In this document: positions 1 to 10,885 of the stretch, piece by piece | Layout: every line of letters starts with the position of its first letter | Numbering within the stretch: the first letter of the stretch is position 1 | Assembly: GCA_963576725.1 (NCBI GenBank) | Contig: OY755240.1 | Span: 98,366,316-98,430,315 of the forward strand | Direction: 5' to 3' | DNA from: Azorinus chamasolen | Lineage: Eukaryota > Mollusca > Bivalvia > Cardiida > Solecurtidae | Length of the DNA stretch: 64,000 nucleotides | Position numbers and translations under genes: made by a program | Notes under the pieces: model-generated | What the model saw: the letters and a program-made list of their open reading frames with translations, nothing else | What the model was told of the DNA's origin: nothing | Database searches by the model: none

Positions 1-31
1 ATTTGTCCATCTGGTCGTGTTTATATTACAG

Positions 32-211
32 CATAGACTCATCAGCTGAAGATGGATCGATGGGAAGATTGATGAATGACAGTCATCTTTCACCAAATTG
101 TAAGCCGAAACTCATTTTGGAGGAGAACCAACCACTGTTACCAGCTATCTGTTTTTTTGCCCTGAAAGATATAGAACCTGGTGATGAAATAAATGGTTAT
201 AGTCGTGCATG
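32..211 (+). CDS. Duplicate copy of SET-domain exon (partial gene; possible cassette or decaying exon)
   Basis: This stretch encodes the C-terminal half of a SET domain: IDSSAEDG, then GRLMNDS, then PNCKPKLI, then ALKDIEPGDEI. It follows a polypyrimidine-AG acceptor (TTATATTACAG, ending at 31) and ends at a CATG|GTAAAA donor. It is a paralogue of the exon at 330-525. By hand count over about 51 aligned codons there are about 20 synonymous and 6 replacement differences plus a two-codon indel, so both copies evolved under protein constraint. After GDEI it loses the RYNYG segment that should supply the active-site tyrosine, so on its own it cannot complete a SET fold. It is 180 nt long (phase 2 to phase 2), so it can be spliced into the next copy in frame (TG|C = Cys) or skipped. 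The upstream exons lie outside the window. It could instead be a dead exon. Confidence 0.6.
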
Positions 212-329
212 GTAAAACTTCTATGCAAACATCAGGCAGCTCCTATGTTTTCATATTGTCTTGTCCAGTTGGTCACTCTTGTTCTTCTTATTCAACTGCA
301 TAGAAACTTCCCTTATGTTTATATTGCAG

Positions 330-525
330 CATAGACTCATCTGTTGAAGACGGGACACTGGGAAGGCTGATGAACGATAGTCACTATTCCCCAAACTGCA
401 AGCCCAAACTAATTTTGGAACAACCACTGTTACCAGCTATTTGGTTTTACGCCCTAAAGGATATAGAGCCTGGGGATGAAATTAGGTACAATTACGGTCC
501 AGGGCCGTATGTGTGGAGACAAAAG
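330..525 (+). CDS. SET domain C-terminal exon, KMT5A-like lysine methyltransferase (gene partial at 5' end)
   Basis: The reading frame from 331 gives IDSSVEDGTLGRLMNDS, PNCKPKLI, ALKDIEPGDEI, then RYNYG and a terminal VWRQK. This matches the post-SET-I core of KMT5A/SETD8-type methyltransferases, where the order is CIDxxxExxRLGRL-NHS, then DIxxGEELLYDYG, then W. The family transfers methyl groups from S-adenosylmethionine to lysine, classically histone H4 K20. The exon has a clean acceptor (TTATATTGCAG) and donor (AAAAG|GTAATA). The single base C at 330 completes a split Cys codon, and the exon ends in phase 0. The usual NHS cofactor motif reads NDS here, so activity is uncertain. The YNYG tyrosine is kept. 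Assignment to the SET family is firm; substrate and orthology are inferred. Confidence 0.85.
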
Positions 526-599
526 GTAATATCATTTGCTGCATACTCTCCTGAAAGCTTACACATACTAACTGCCATCTTTAAGTCCTAGAGTGGGGT

Positions 600-1228
600 A
601 TTTTTATGCTCCCCCCAAAGGGAGGTGGGGGGGGGAGCATATAGTTGCCGCTGTTTCCGTCCGTCTGTCGTATTTTTTGTTCTGGAGCATAAATCTTATA
701 CTATTACAGCTATCATCTTGAAACATAAAAGGTGAATAGACCTCATTAAGGAGAAGTGCAGTGTACAAGAACCATTACTCTACACTTCATAATTTTTTAG
801 TTATTGCCCTTTGTTAAATTTCATACTTCATTTTTGTGCAAAGCATAACTCTTACACTATTGCAGCTATCATCATGAAACTTCATAACTATATATCTCAC
901 TGAGGAGAAGTGCAATGTGCAAGAACCATTACTCTGCATGTCATGATTTTAGAGTTATTGCCCTTTGTTAAATTTCATATTTCAATTTTGTCCAGAACAT
1001 AACTCTTACACTATTGCAGCTTGAAACTTCATAACTAAATATATCTCACTGAAGAGAAGTGCAGTGTACAATAACCATTACTCTGAACATCATAATTATA
1101 AAAGATATTGCCTTTTGTTAAATTTTATATTTGCCTGGAGCATAACTTTTACACTATTACAGCTATCATCTTGAAACTTCATATATCTCGGTGGTGCGGT
1201 GTGCAAGAACCATTACTCTGCATATCAT
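600..1228 (+). repeat. Family M element: GC-hairpin start plus about four ~155 bp tandem units
   Basis: It starts with TTTTTATGCTCCCCCC, which pairs with GGGGGGGAGCAT a few bases on, followed by TCCGTCCGTCTGTCG. Roughly four units of about 155 bp follow, each containing AGCATAACTCTTACACTATT and CATTACTCTGCA. No coding potential. It is cut at its 3' end by a family G element. Confidence 0.75.
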
Positions 1229-1230
1229 AT

Positions 1231-2316
1231 TTTTAGCTCACCTGAGCACGGAGTGCTCATGGTGAGCTATTGTGACCGTACTGTGTCTGGCAGCGTCGTG
1301 CGGCGCCCGTAAACTTTTGCTTGCGAACACACTAGAGGCCACAATTTTGGGTCAATTTAATCAAACTTGCTCCAACTGTTGTTCTTGACAAAATCTAGGT
1401 CAAGTTCGAAAATGGGTCATATCTGGTCAAAAAGTAGGTCACTAGGTCAAATCCTAGAAAAACCTTGCCAATACACAAAAGGCCACAGATTTGGATCAGT
1501 CTTCATCAAACTTTGCTCCAAATGTTTTTCTTGACAAAATCTAGGTCAAGTTCGAAAATATGTCATGTTAGGTCAAAAAGTAGGCCACTAGGTCAAATCA
1601 TAGAAAAACCTTGCGACCTCACTAGAGGCCACAGATCTTGGTCAATCTTTATCAAACTTGCTTCAAATGTTGTTCTTGACATAATCTAGTACAAGTTTGA
1701 AAATCGGTCATGTCCGTTCAAAAAATAGGTCACTAGCCATCATGGAAAAACCTTGCGAACACACTAGAGGCCACAATTTTAGGTCAATTTAATCAAACTT
1801 GCTCCAAATGTTGCTCTTGACAAAATCTAGGTCAAGTTTGAAAATGGGTCATGTCTGGTCAAAAAGTAGGTCTTCACTAGGTCAAATCCTAGTAAAACCT
1901 TTGAAAACACCAGAGGCCACAATTTCAGGCCAATCTTCATCAAACTTGTTCGTAATGTTGTTGTTGGCAAAATCTAGGTAAAGTTTGAACATGGATCATG
2001 TGGGGATAAAAAGTAGTTCACTAGGTTAAATCCTAGAAAAACCTTGTGAACGCATCAGAGGCCACAGATTGAATTAAAAATTCGTCAAACTTGCTCCCAA
2101 ATATTGTAGTTGACAAAATCTATATCAGGTGTGAAAATGGGTCATGTTGGGGTCAAAAAATAGGTCACTAGGTCAGATAATAGAAAAACCCTGTGAACGC
2201 ACTAGAAGCCACTGTTGACACTCTAGTGTCTACATAGTTAATACTGGTTTAGTAAAATTATTTGGTTAAATATACTCAGGGAAGCGAACCCAGCCCCCCC
2301 CCCCCCCCCCCCCCCC
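1231..2316 (+). mobile_element. Family G element, copy 1, with ~150 bp tandem units and a poly-C terminus
   Basis: It begins TTTTAGCTCACCTGAGC with a short hairpin (GAGCACGGAGTGCTC) and GGTGAGCTATTGTGA. Units of about 145-150 bp follow (GGTCACTAGGTCAAATCCTAG, AACACACTAGAGGCCACA). It ends with ATACTCAGGGAAGCGAACCCAG and a 23-nt poly-C run where other copies carry GGGCCATCATGGCCCTC. The short open frames inside are array artefacts. Confidence 0.8.
2294..2316. repeat. Homopolymer C tract (23 nt)
   Basis: An uninterrupted C run replaces the GGGCC...GGCCCTC hairpin that normally closes family G elements. It lies about 105 bp upstream of the predicted micro-exon acceptor. It may also be an assembly collapse point. 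Confidence 0.9.
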
Positions 2317-2420
2317 ACTCATCCTGTGACTATGCCCAGTTCGGGGAGCTTTCACCAGTGCAACAGTACTTGTCAATTGTCTGCCACCAAGTTTACATAG
2401 TCTTATGAATTTTTTTTCAG

Positions 2421-2439
2421 AAAAGGAAATTGGCTGCAG
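2421..2439 (+). CDS. 19-nt micro-exon of the SET-recombinase gene
   Basis: A strong acceptor (AATTTTTTTTCAG) is followed by 19 bases and then a CAG|GTACCT donor. The exon at 330-525 ends in phase 0, while the next large exon (4675) must begin with two bases of a split codon, so those two cannot be joined directly. A 19-nt exon supplies exactly the missing one-base shift and reads KRKLAA plus the first base of an Asp codon, giving a basic stretch WRQK-KRKLAAD across the junctions. The surrounding 300 bp is not repeat-derived. No other evidence of transcription is available; RNA reads across 525|2421 and 2439|4675 would settle it. Confidence 0.6.
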
Positions 2440-2624
2440 GTACCTATGTTGATGTTCTTTTTGTTAAGTTTACTTGAGCACAGGCCTGAATTTCCATAAA
2501 AGTCAAAATCAAACAAAGCTTAAATAAAAGTAAAAAGGGTTTATAGTTTATACCAAAAGGCCTAGGCTCAGGTATATTAGGGTTATCATTCATGACTTGT
2601 TCTATTACTTGTTTGTACCTTAAT

Positions 2625-3095
2625 TTTTAGCTCACATGAGCCATGCTTTTGAGTCAATCTTTATCAAACTTGCTCCAAATGTTGTTTTTGGCAAAATCTA
2701 GGTCATGTTGGTACATGGGTCATTTTGGGTCAAAAAAGTAGGATACAAGGTGAAATCCTAGAAAAACCTTGTGAGTACTCTAGAGGCCATGTAATTTTTA
2801 GTCAAACTTGCGCCAAATGTTGTTTTTGACAAAATCTAGGATAAGTTTGAACACGGATCGTATGGGGTCAAAAAGTAGGTCACTAGGTCAAATCCTAGTA
2901 AAACCTGGTGAATGCACTGGAGGCCACAAGTTTTAGTTAATCTTCATCAAACTTGCTCCAAATGTTGTTCTTGACAATATCTAGGTCAGTATCAAACATG
3001 GGTCATGTGGGGTCAAAATGTATGTCAATATGTTAGATCATAGGAAAACCATGTGAACATGCTACAGGCAACAAAGTTTTCACTCTTTTGTCTAC
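2625..3095 (+). mobile_element. Family G element, copy 2 (truncated)
   Basis: It starts TTTTTAGCTCACATGAGCC and runs directly into ~145 bp units (GGTCAAATCCTAG, TTGCTCCAAATGTTG). The hairpin, microsatellite and normal 3' end are missing. Confidence 0.7.
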
Positions 3096-3306
3096 AAAAT
3101 TTAATTGAGCCGTGCCATGACAAAACCTGCCTTATTGCATTGCAAACAGTGTATATTAAGGCCAGCCGCCGCGTTTGACGCCATCAAGTATCTAAAGCAT
3201 TTATTTAGCAGTATTAATTTAAGGGCTTGGTATTGCCCAGACACTTATGATACGATATGTATTCCGATACGAAAAAATGAAGCGATATAGAAGCGATTTT
3301 TAGCGC

Positions 3307-4480
3307 ATTTTTAGCTCACCTGAGCCAAAGGCTCAAGGTGAGCTATTGTGATGGCCCTGTGTCCGTCGTGTGGTGTGCGTCATCATTTAACTTTTGCTTA
3401 AAATGACATCTCCTCCTAAGCCGCTTGACAGATTTCAACCAAACTTTACACGAATGTTCCTTGGGTCAAGCTCTTTCAAATTTGTTCAAGGAATTGAAAA
3501 CAATGCAGAACTGTGGTTGCTATGGCAACCAAAGTGAAAAAATAAGTAAATCTTAAAAAATCTTCTTGTCAAAAACTACAAGGGCCTGATCAGCTTAGAT
3601 ATTTGACACATAGCATCTTCTATAGGTCCTTTATCAAGATTATTCCAATCATGCCCCTAGGGTCAATATTGGCCCCGCCCCAAGGGTCATCAGTTTTGCA
3701 TAGGATTATATACCAGAAACTTAAAAAATCTTCTCCGACAAAACCGAAAGGCTTAGAGCTGTGATATTTGGTATGAAGCATCATCTAGGGAACCTCTACA
3801 TAGATTGTTCAAATTTTGCCCCGGGGGTCACAAGTTTTACATAGGATCATTTAGTGAAAACTTAAAAAATCTTCTTTTCCAAATCGAAAGGCTAAGAGCT
3901 GTGATATTTGGTATGTAGCAGCATCTAATGGACCTCTACAAAGATTGTTCAAGTTTTGCCCATGAGGTCAAAATTGCCACCACCCTGGGTTCACAAGTTT
4001 TACATAGGATTAAATAGAAAAATCTTAAAAAATCTTCTTATCCAAAACTGAAAGTTCTTAGACCTATGATATTTGGTATATAGTATCATCTAGTGAACAG
4101 TTACTGAGAATGTTCAAATTATGCCCCTTGGGTCAAAATTGGCCCTGCCCTGGGGGTCACAGTTTTACATAAAGTTATATAGTGAAATTTTCAAACATCT
4201 TCTGCTCTGAAACTATTATGGCCAGACCTTTATGTTTGGCATGGTGACACTTCTAGATCTATATCCTTTATAAAAAGTGTTGAAATGGTTTCGGTCCATA
4301 CCATATCTATGACACAGGAGCTAAAATTAGATTTTTTCAATGAAAACATCAAAAATCTTCTTGTCTGAAACCCTAGTACACAGAGCTTAGATATTTAGCA
4401 CATAGCATCATCTACAGGTTCTCTGTCAAGCTTGTTCAAACGATGCCCCTAAGGTAAAAAATGGCCCCGTCCTGTCTGAA
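3307..4480 (+). mobile_element. Family G element, copy 3 (GCCCCGCCC unit subtype)
   Basis: It starts TTTTTAGCTCACCTGAGCC and folds with AAGGCTCAAGGTGAGC. A second internal unit type follows: TTTTACATAGGATTATATAG, GATATTTGGTATGTAGCATC, TTGGCCCCGCCC, repeated at about 160 bp. The canonical 3' terminus is absent; the array fades into unique intron near 4480. Confidence 0.75.
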
Positions 4481-4674
4481 ACACCAAATAATCAATGTAA
4501 TTTATTGTTCTAAATAGAGAGGTGTTACTGTATATATTTTTGGACAAATCCCTCAAGACTCAATGTAAACTTGGCTTTATTAGAAAACTGAAGCGTTCAT
4601 TTGAAAATCAAACATTGTAAGGTTTAAACAGAGAAATACTCGGTGTTGAAGGTGTTTATCTGTTTCTATTTCAG

Positions 4675-5928
4675 ATGTTATTGAGAATAACTCTACATCA
4701 CAAGTGAAGCAACCCATAAGTACCTCAACAGCTCCAAAGTCATATGCAGTGTTCTCAAAAGCCCCCTTGAAATCAACCAAAACTGAAACATCACAACAAA
4801 TTTCACCAATGTTACCAAAATCCCCAAGTCCTTTGCAATCCCCTCGTCAGACAGAGACAAGAGTATCTCCAGTACAACTGGAGCCTAAGTTGTCAACAAA
4901 GTCTATTGGCCCTGTTGCATCATCAAGGAAACAAGAACCTACAATATCAACAAGACCAAAAGATATTCAAATTTCTTCAAGATCACCCAGGTCAGCCTCA
5001 GCAACAAGCCCAGTTGTATCACCAAGAAAAGTTGAGGCAGATGCAATTTCCCCTTGGACCCCACCCCCTGTGGCTCTCAAACCAAAACAGTCCACCGAGA
5101 AAGAGAATGTGCCAATAATTACCGATTACACGCAAAATGATATCAAAGAACAGCGAGATTCCAGTAGACATATAGAGACTGAAGTATTTGTGTTAATAAG
5201 TGGTTCAAAGGATGACCATAAACCATCAACTATTTCTGGTCCAAATATCTTAACTGGTTCTATGAATTATGACTCATTACAACCATCCGACAAATCTGGA
5301 TGGACTCAGGGTGTGGTTTCATCATCTGGTATTAAATCTAGAGATTTGGCTGTTGAGGTTTCAGGTAAAACTAATGTTGTTTCAGACACTAACTCACAAA
5401 GAGATACTGATGTAACTCTCACAAATAGTGCACAACAATCTGTAACAAGTGAAGTTTTAGAACCAGATATTGTTCTCACTGAAAATATTTCACAAGATAA
5501 AGTTGATGTTGAAGAGGTACAGGAAGAATTTGAAAAACTGTCTCAAGGGGAAACTGAATTACCAGTGAATGTTAATGTCAGTAAGAACAGATCTCATACT
5601 TTCAGTGCAAGTAGTGAGTCATCATCATACACAGAATTCACTGTGTGTAATGTTAAAGATGACATGATACCAGAACAGATAAATGAAGAGGAAGAAACCA
5701 GTAATGTTTTTCAGATGGATAGCCGTGTTCAAAGTCGAGGTCTGGTAAAAGAAACTGAAGAGAAGAATCAAGACTATGAATCTGATTTTGATAATGATGA
5801 GGATGAAGACAGTAGAGGGAGTGTTCAGAATTCTCTTGCTGGTTGTGATAATGATATTGATTGGGAAGATGTGGATAGGGAAGAAGATCCAGACTATGAA
5901 CCTTCTGACAATGACTCTAGTGACATTG
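4675..5928 (+). CDS. Large linker exon: Ser/Thr/Pro-rich then strongly acidic region
   Basis: The acceptor TGTTTCTATTTCAG precedes 4675 and the donor ATTG|GTAAGT follows 5928. The exon is open for 417 codons, starting with two bases of a split codon and ending in phase 1. The first ~130 residues are rich in Ser, Thr, Pro, Gln and Lys with repeated SPR/SPS motifs (SPSPLQSPRQTE, SPRSASATSPVVSPRK). The last ~60 residues are very acidic (DFDNDEDEDSRGS, DWEDVDREEDPDYEPSD). No globular domain is recognised. It is probably a disordered linker between the SET domain and the zinc-finger/recombinase part, and a candidate target for proline-directed kinases. An ATG-initiated product starting here is unlikely because the frame is open to the acceptor and the first in-frame candidate is GTG. 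Confidence 0.75.
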
Positions 5929-6000
5929 GTAAGTCTAAAACAATGAATGCAACTGTAACAGTGTTTTGAATTCATCCACTTTTGACATTTCAACAGTAAT

Positions 6001-6489
6001 TTTTATACCCCAGCCTGTCTGTCCACAAATTTATTAAACCACGGCACCATAAACAAAGTTTGAGGGGGGTACTGGAATCAGCCTGTCGGAAGTTGGTCTG
6101 TCTGCAAAATCTTGTGCGGAGAACTCCTCCTTCAGTTTCAACCTGATTCTCTTGATACTAAGTCTTGGGATTAGGGCTGGATCAATATACTGGTTAATTG
6201 GTTTGTATCGGTTTTTATGGTTTCAATACAATACATTTATCAGTTTCATAGGTTCAGTACAATACAGTTACTTGCACTAATTTCAAAATATACATACTGG
6301 TAAACTTAAATTGTGTCCAGTATAAAATGGGTTAAAGATTAATATAATCAAGCCTATACATGTATCATCTTCTTCTAGCTCATTAACTTTACCCATTACA
6401 CCACAAATACATTTGTTAGTTCTATCATTTTTTCTACACAAGGGAACAAGAAAATAGCAAATTTTGAGTATCATTTCTTCTAATTACAT
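6001..6489 (+). repeat. Degenerate family M start plus palindromic GTATCGGTTTT-type repeat
   Basis: TTTTTATACCCCAGCCTG and GAGGGGGGTACTGGAATC mark a decayed family M terminus. GGGCTGGATCAATATACTGG and poly-AATAC motifs follow. They have a partner near 6780-6860 (CAATACGTATCACATATTG, CGTAATACATATATCG), suggesting an inverted-repeat element interrupted by the MITE at 6490-6722. Confidence 0.45.
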
Positions 6490-6722
6490 CACAAATTTTA
6501 CACTTACATTTGACGGTGTCATCTCTCACTGGAGACATCCTAACTGGCGCTCTGATGTCATGCTCGACGATTTCCGCCACTTTCTGTAGATGTGGTGAAA
6601 ACCTGGTCGTAAGGTGGTGGGCCTCTTCGTTTCAATCATGACGTCGGAGCACGCAGTTAGGCAGTTCTGAGGATGTCTCCAGTGAGAGACGAAACCATCA
6701 GATGTAAGTGTAAAATTTGTGC
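6490..6722. mobile_element. Fold-back MITE with ~50 bp terminal inverted repeats
   Basis: ACAAATTTTACACTTACAT at 6491 is mirrored by ATGTAAGTGTAAAATTTGT ending at 6720. The arms continue inward through CTCTCACTGGAGACATCC and its complement. TTACAT occurs just outside both ends (6484-6489 and 6723-6728) and may be a target-site duplication. Confidence 0.7.
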
Positions 6723-6859
6723 TTACATATAGCAGTAAGTATTCATGAAACTTTTTTTTAAGATGCATCCCAATGTTAAACTCTAATTCTATTGTATCAG
6801 CAATACGTATCACATATTGTTTTTATTGTATCGTAATACATATATCGTATTGCTTGGGA

Positions 6860-7320
6860 TAAATTTTAATCAGGAGTAGTAGATGTGCAAGACACATATT
6901 TCATGTCTCTGTGACCTTGACCTTGGTCCTTGAAATTGCTGGTCTCTCTACTACTCATGTGTGGCGAACTCCTCCTTCAGTTTCAACCTGATTCACTTGA
7001 TACTTGGGATAAATCTTAATCAGGAGTAGTAGAAGTCAAGACACTTTGACCTTGACCTCTGACCTTGGTTATTGTAACTCCTGTTCTAAGCCATCTAGGA
7101 TTCCTAAACCTTGTGTATTATAGATACATCTTGGGATTGCCGAGTGTCCCATACCACTTTCAGCTAACTTTGACCTTGACCTTTGACATTGATTTATTGA
7201 AAAACCTTGTCTGCAGCATATCTCTTATACTATTTTATCTAGGATTACCAAACATATGTAGGTCATTGATTAATTCAGAGATCACCCTAGTGGGCGTAGT
7301 GAGCGTAGAAGTCCCCCTGC
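6860..7320 (+). repeat. GACCTTGACC-type unit remnants
   Basis: Three to four degraded units carry TGTGACCTTGACC, GGAGTAGTAGATGTGCAAG, and AAAAACCTTGTC. They resemble the long arrays at 12.35-14.70 kb and 48.7-49.3 kb. Non-coding. Confidence 0.6.
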
Positions 7321-7449
7321 AATGCTGACTTCGCCATTTCTTAAGATCAAAGCGATTTTCAAATCACTGACAATTTGTAAAAGCAACTCTAAATTAGGCA
7401 ATCTCTATCATATCTCCGCCACTCCGAATTGTAACCCCGCCCATAAAAT

Positions 7450-9010
7450 AATTATACCCCCACAACGAAGTGTAGGGGGGTATACTGGAATCACTCCGTC
7501 CGTCTGTCTGTCCGCTCACACGAGAGGGTAAATAAGTGGCTAAAAAGTTATGTGGCTCAAACTAAAACATTAACCTGGCCATTTCTTGTGACATTAACCT
7601 GGCCATTCGTAGGGTTAGGATAAGGGTTAGTTTTAAGTTCTAGCTCATTCCGTTTTTGAGATACAGCAAATTTGAAATGCTTTTATGTGGCTAGCGACTT
7701 AAAAGGAAGATCAAAGGAAATAGCCATATAAATACCAACTCGTAAGAATGTCCGTCCGTCAGCCTGTAGACGGAATTTTGTCCGGAGCTTTACTCAGCCG
7801 TCCTTCAACGAAACTTTTTTAACCCTTTACCTCATAGAAGCGGCTTTTAGCGTGTTTTATTTTTTCTTCAACTGAAGAAAATAGTTCAAATTTATACAGT
7901 CATGAACATATACCATAAGAAATTTTTCTATATCCTAGCAGGTGGTAGCTTAAAGCAGGCTGAAAGTAAAGCAGAATGTGCCTTAAGGCGCATTCTGCTT
8001 TACTTTCAACCTGCTTTAAGTGGCCACCTATCTTCATAACTAGAAACAGGCTATTAGGTAAAGTGTTAAATTATGCAGTATTGTTGTTCACCATCTGAAG
8101 TTTTGCACCTGCAATTATGGATTTGATTTGTCATTTCGTTCTTGAATTATCTCCCCTTTTGTAATTTTAAAAGATGAATTTTGTCATGAACTTCACTCAG
8201 TTGTCCTTCAACGAAACTTTTTTTAAATTAATGCAGTATTGTTGTTCACCATCTGAAGTTGTGCATCTGCGAAGTCTGCGATTATGGATCCGATTGATCA
8301 TTTCGTTCTTGAATTATCTCCCCTTTTGTAATTTTAATAGATAAATTTTGTCCGGAGCTTTACTCTGCCATCCTTAAACAGAACATTTTAAAATTATGCA
8401 GTATTGTTGATCACCATCTGAAGTTGTGCACCTGCGATTGGAGTTTTGATTCGTCATTTGGTTCTTGAATTATCTCCCTTTTTGTAATTTTGATATATGA
8501 AATTTAGTTGTCCGGAGCTTACTCTGCAATCCTTAAACAGGACATTTTAAAATTATGCAGTATTGTTGATCACCATCTTAAGTTTTGCACCTGCGATTGC
8601 AGATTTGATTTGTCATTTCTTTATGAATTATCTCCCTTTTCGTAATTTTAATATATGAACTTTAGTCCTGAGCTTTACTCTGTAATGCCTCAACAGAATT
8701 TTTTAATATTTTGCAGTATTTTTTAGCACCCACTCAATTTGTTCACATATGATTGCAGTTTTGATTGGTAACTTCCTTCTTGAATTATCTCCATTTTTGC
8801 ACTTTTTAACAAATCAAATATTGTCTGAGGCTTTATTCTGCCATGCCCTCAACATAATTTCTTTTAAATTGTGTAGTATTGTTGAACACCATATGAAATT
8901 GTGCTCCTGCAATTAAGGTTTTAATTTGATTCTTCATTCATGAATTATCTCCCTTTTCTTAATTTTGATAAATGAAGTTTTGTCCAGAGCAGACATAGAT
9001 AGACAGAGAT
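7450..9010 (+). repeat. Family M element with about eight ~155 bp units
   Basis: It starts with TTATACCCCCACAACG pairing with AGGGGGGTATACTGG, then CCGTCCGTCTGTCTGTCCG. Units each contain GCAGTATTGTTG, ACCATCTGAAGTTGTGCACC, TGAATTATCTCCC and TTTGTCCGGAGCTTTACTC. A separate palindrome (7940-8029) is inserted near its start. Confidence 0.7.
7940..8029. mobile_element. Short palindromic insertion (hairpin, ~29 bp arms)
   Basis: TTAAAGCAGG...GTAAAGCAGAATG faces CATTCTGCTTTAC...CCTGCTTTAA with a 12-nt centre. AGGTGG and CCACCT continue the arms outward. TA flanks each end. It looks like a tiny MITE inserted into the surrounding array. Confidence 0.65.
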
Positions 9011-9059
9011 GTGATGTAGATATGTGGCAGTCCATTCTCATATTAGCAACATCAGATTT

Positions 9060-9300
9060 ATTTCTATAACCCCATCTCTAAATGTGCTAGTGGGGGGGGG
9101 GGGGTATAATCACCTTCAGTTTCAACCTCAGTCAGTTGATGCTGGGCATAAATGTCAATTTGGAGTAGATGTGCAAGATGCAATTTTCAGGTCTCTTTGA
9201 CCTTGACCTCTGGCCTTTTATGCTCATACTTTAACTATTAAATTGCTATTGTGGGGTGGGGGGGGGGGGATTTGTCATAAACAGTGACAGTTCTAGTTAA
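9060..9300 (+). repeat. Family M terminus fragments with G tracts
   Basis: Two G-rich termini occur (GTGGGGGGGGGGGGTATAATCACC at ~9089 and GGGGTGGGGGGGGGG at ~9252), separated by a GACCTTGACC-type unit. They are the closing ends of family M elements. Confidence 0.55.
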
Positions 9301-9402
9301 ATCCTACCTCCAATAATGCGACTATGACAGGTAGGTTCATTTGTTAAGTACTTAAGCAATTGTCTTGCTATGTATGCACCTTGGTAGGTTCTTAAATAGC
9401 TG

Positions 9403-9502
9403 TTTGTCATCATTTAGGGTCAATACCTCAGTATGTCTTGGGATCTTTAAGTGTGGGTAACTTCCTCTGGAGGAGTGCACTGATTCCTGTGTGTGCTTGC
9501 TA
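9403..9502 (+). repeat. 100-bp segment identical to 12120-12219
   Basis: TTGTCATCATTTAGGGTCAA through to GTGTGTGCTTGCTAA is the same base for base as the copy at 12120. The flanks differ. The high identity indicates recent duplication, gene conversion, or a young interspersed repeat; a degraded relative sits near 24545. Confidence 0.8.
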
Positions 9503-9514
9503 ATTGATTTCTGT

Positions 9515-9770
9515 ATTTTTATGCCCCCACGGCAATCAGTCAGGTGGGGGGGCATACTGTTTTACCCCTGTCTGTCCGTGAGTCTGTTATTCCGTTCGTC
9601 CGTCCAATATACAGTACATACTTTGTCTGACTAACTAGTCCTACAGTTTTAAAGCTACAATCTTATAAGTTGGTACAGTGTTTCCACATAAACCATAGAT
9701 GTGCATGTGATCAGGATTTAGATCTGCTTTAATTTTTCACTAAATTACAGCCATTTGAACTTAGTCATTT
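9515..9770 (+). repeat. Family M start: ATGCCCCCACGG hairpin
   Basis: TTTTTATGCCCCCACGGC pairs with GTGGGGGGGCAT, followed by CCTGTCTGTCCG and TTCGTCCGTCC. One body unit follows and then the element is truncated. Confidence 0.65.
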
Positions 9771-10885
9771 TTAGCTCGTCTGTTTCGCCCTAGAATAGAC
9801 ATTGAATTATAAAATTATTTCAATTCATGTGGTCCAAAAAGTGCCTTTTTTGCCTGTAATGAATTAGCATCTAATTTTTTCACACTTTTTCATTTATTGC
9901 CTTTCTAAACAGAATAAAGATAGCTTGAAGAACAGTTTCATCATATGGAGAATTTAATTTGGTATACAATACCAGGCCTTATTCTGGCCATTTTGGGAAA
10001 AATTGCCTTGTCTGATTTGGGAATTTTTTCGCATGAAAAATCAAATATTTTGGGAAGAAATTTTGGTACTGATACATTTTACTTGTCTAAATTCAATGTT
10101 CAATGCATGGAAAAAGGCCTGTTGTTAGCTAGTTTTTTTTCAACAAATTGTATTGTGACTTACTAGGTACACAACCTATCATAAAAATCTACACACACAC
10201 AAAAAATAAATAAATTGGAAGGCGTCTGATAGTTAAAAAGGACCCGATGTAATGCTTGTAAAAACTGATGACCCCTATATTATATTTTTGTAAAATATCT
10301 TTACCAAAAGAATTAAAGCAGACACTTAAAATGTTTTTTCCAATGTGAAACAAACCATATCAAAGATATAGAGAACATTTCCAGATAAAAACATGCAATA
10401 TTTGTTTTATTCAAAATTTTGTCTCCTGATGCGGCTTAGCGTAAAAAAATGTGTAATGTGACTAATGTCCGTACCCCCTCCTAAATTTTTTTCCAACCAT
10501 CAAACTGATGTGTAAGTTCCTTTATATTAGGCCCAGAGATAGCATATCATCAATAAATACGCATATTTTAAATATCCTTTTCAAATTGTGTTGTTATTCA
10601 CAAAAAAACAAAAGTTATGTGTAATGTCCGTCCCCGTAATGTCTGTCCCCTCAGGTAATACTTTACTCTTAACATATAAATCACTGATAAGTCCAACCTG
10701 TTAGTAAATAATGATACTTTATGGATGAAATTAGTTTTATCTTTGCATAAATGCTACAAAATACACTCTTATATTAAAAAAAATGGTTTTATAGATTTTA
10801 ATTTTGATTTAAATAAAATTCAATTTAATTACTAGGAGTAAAGTTCCAAATTTACAAAATATAAATCCTTCTGATTGTTTTTGTG
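9771..10885. other. AT-rich intron sequence without recognised features
   Basis: No ORF with coding character, no tandem array and no inverted repeat stands out. A short CA run (~10190) and two GTCCGTCCCC motifs near 10620 are the only local patterns. Confidence 0.6.

Noticed and set aside
5625..5993. Antisense frame of 122 codons opposite the acidic exon
   Set aside because: It is the shadow of the acidic GAT/GAA-rich exon on the other strand (Ile/Phe-rich), with no support of its own.
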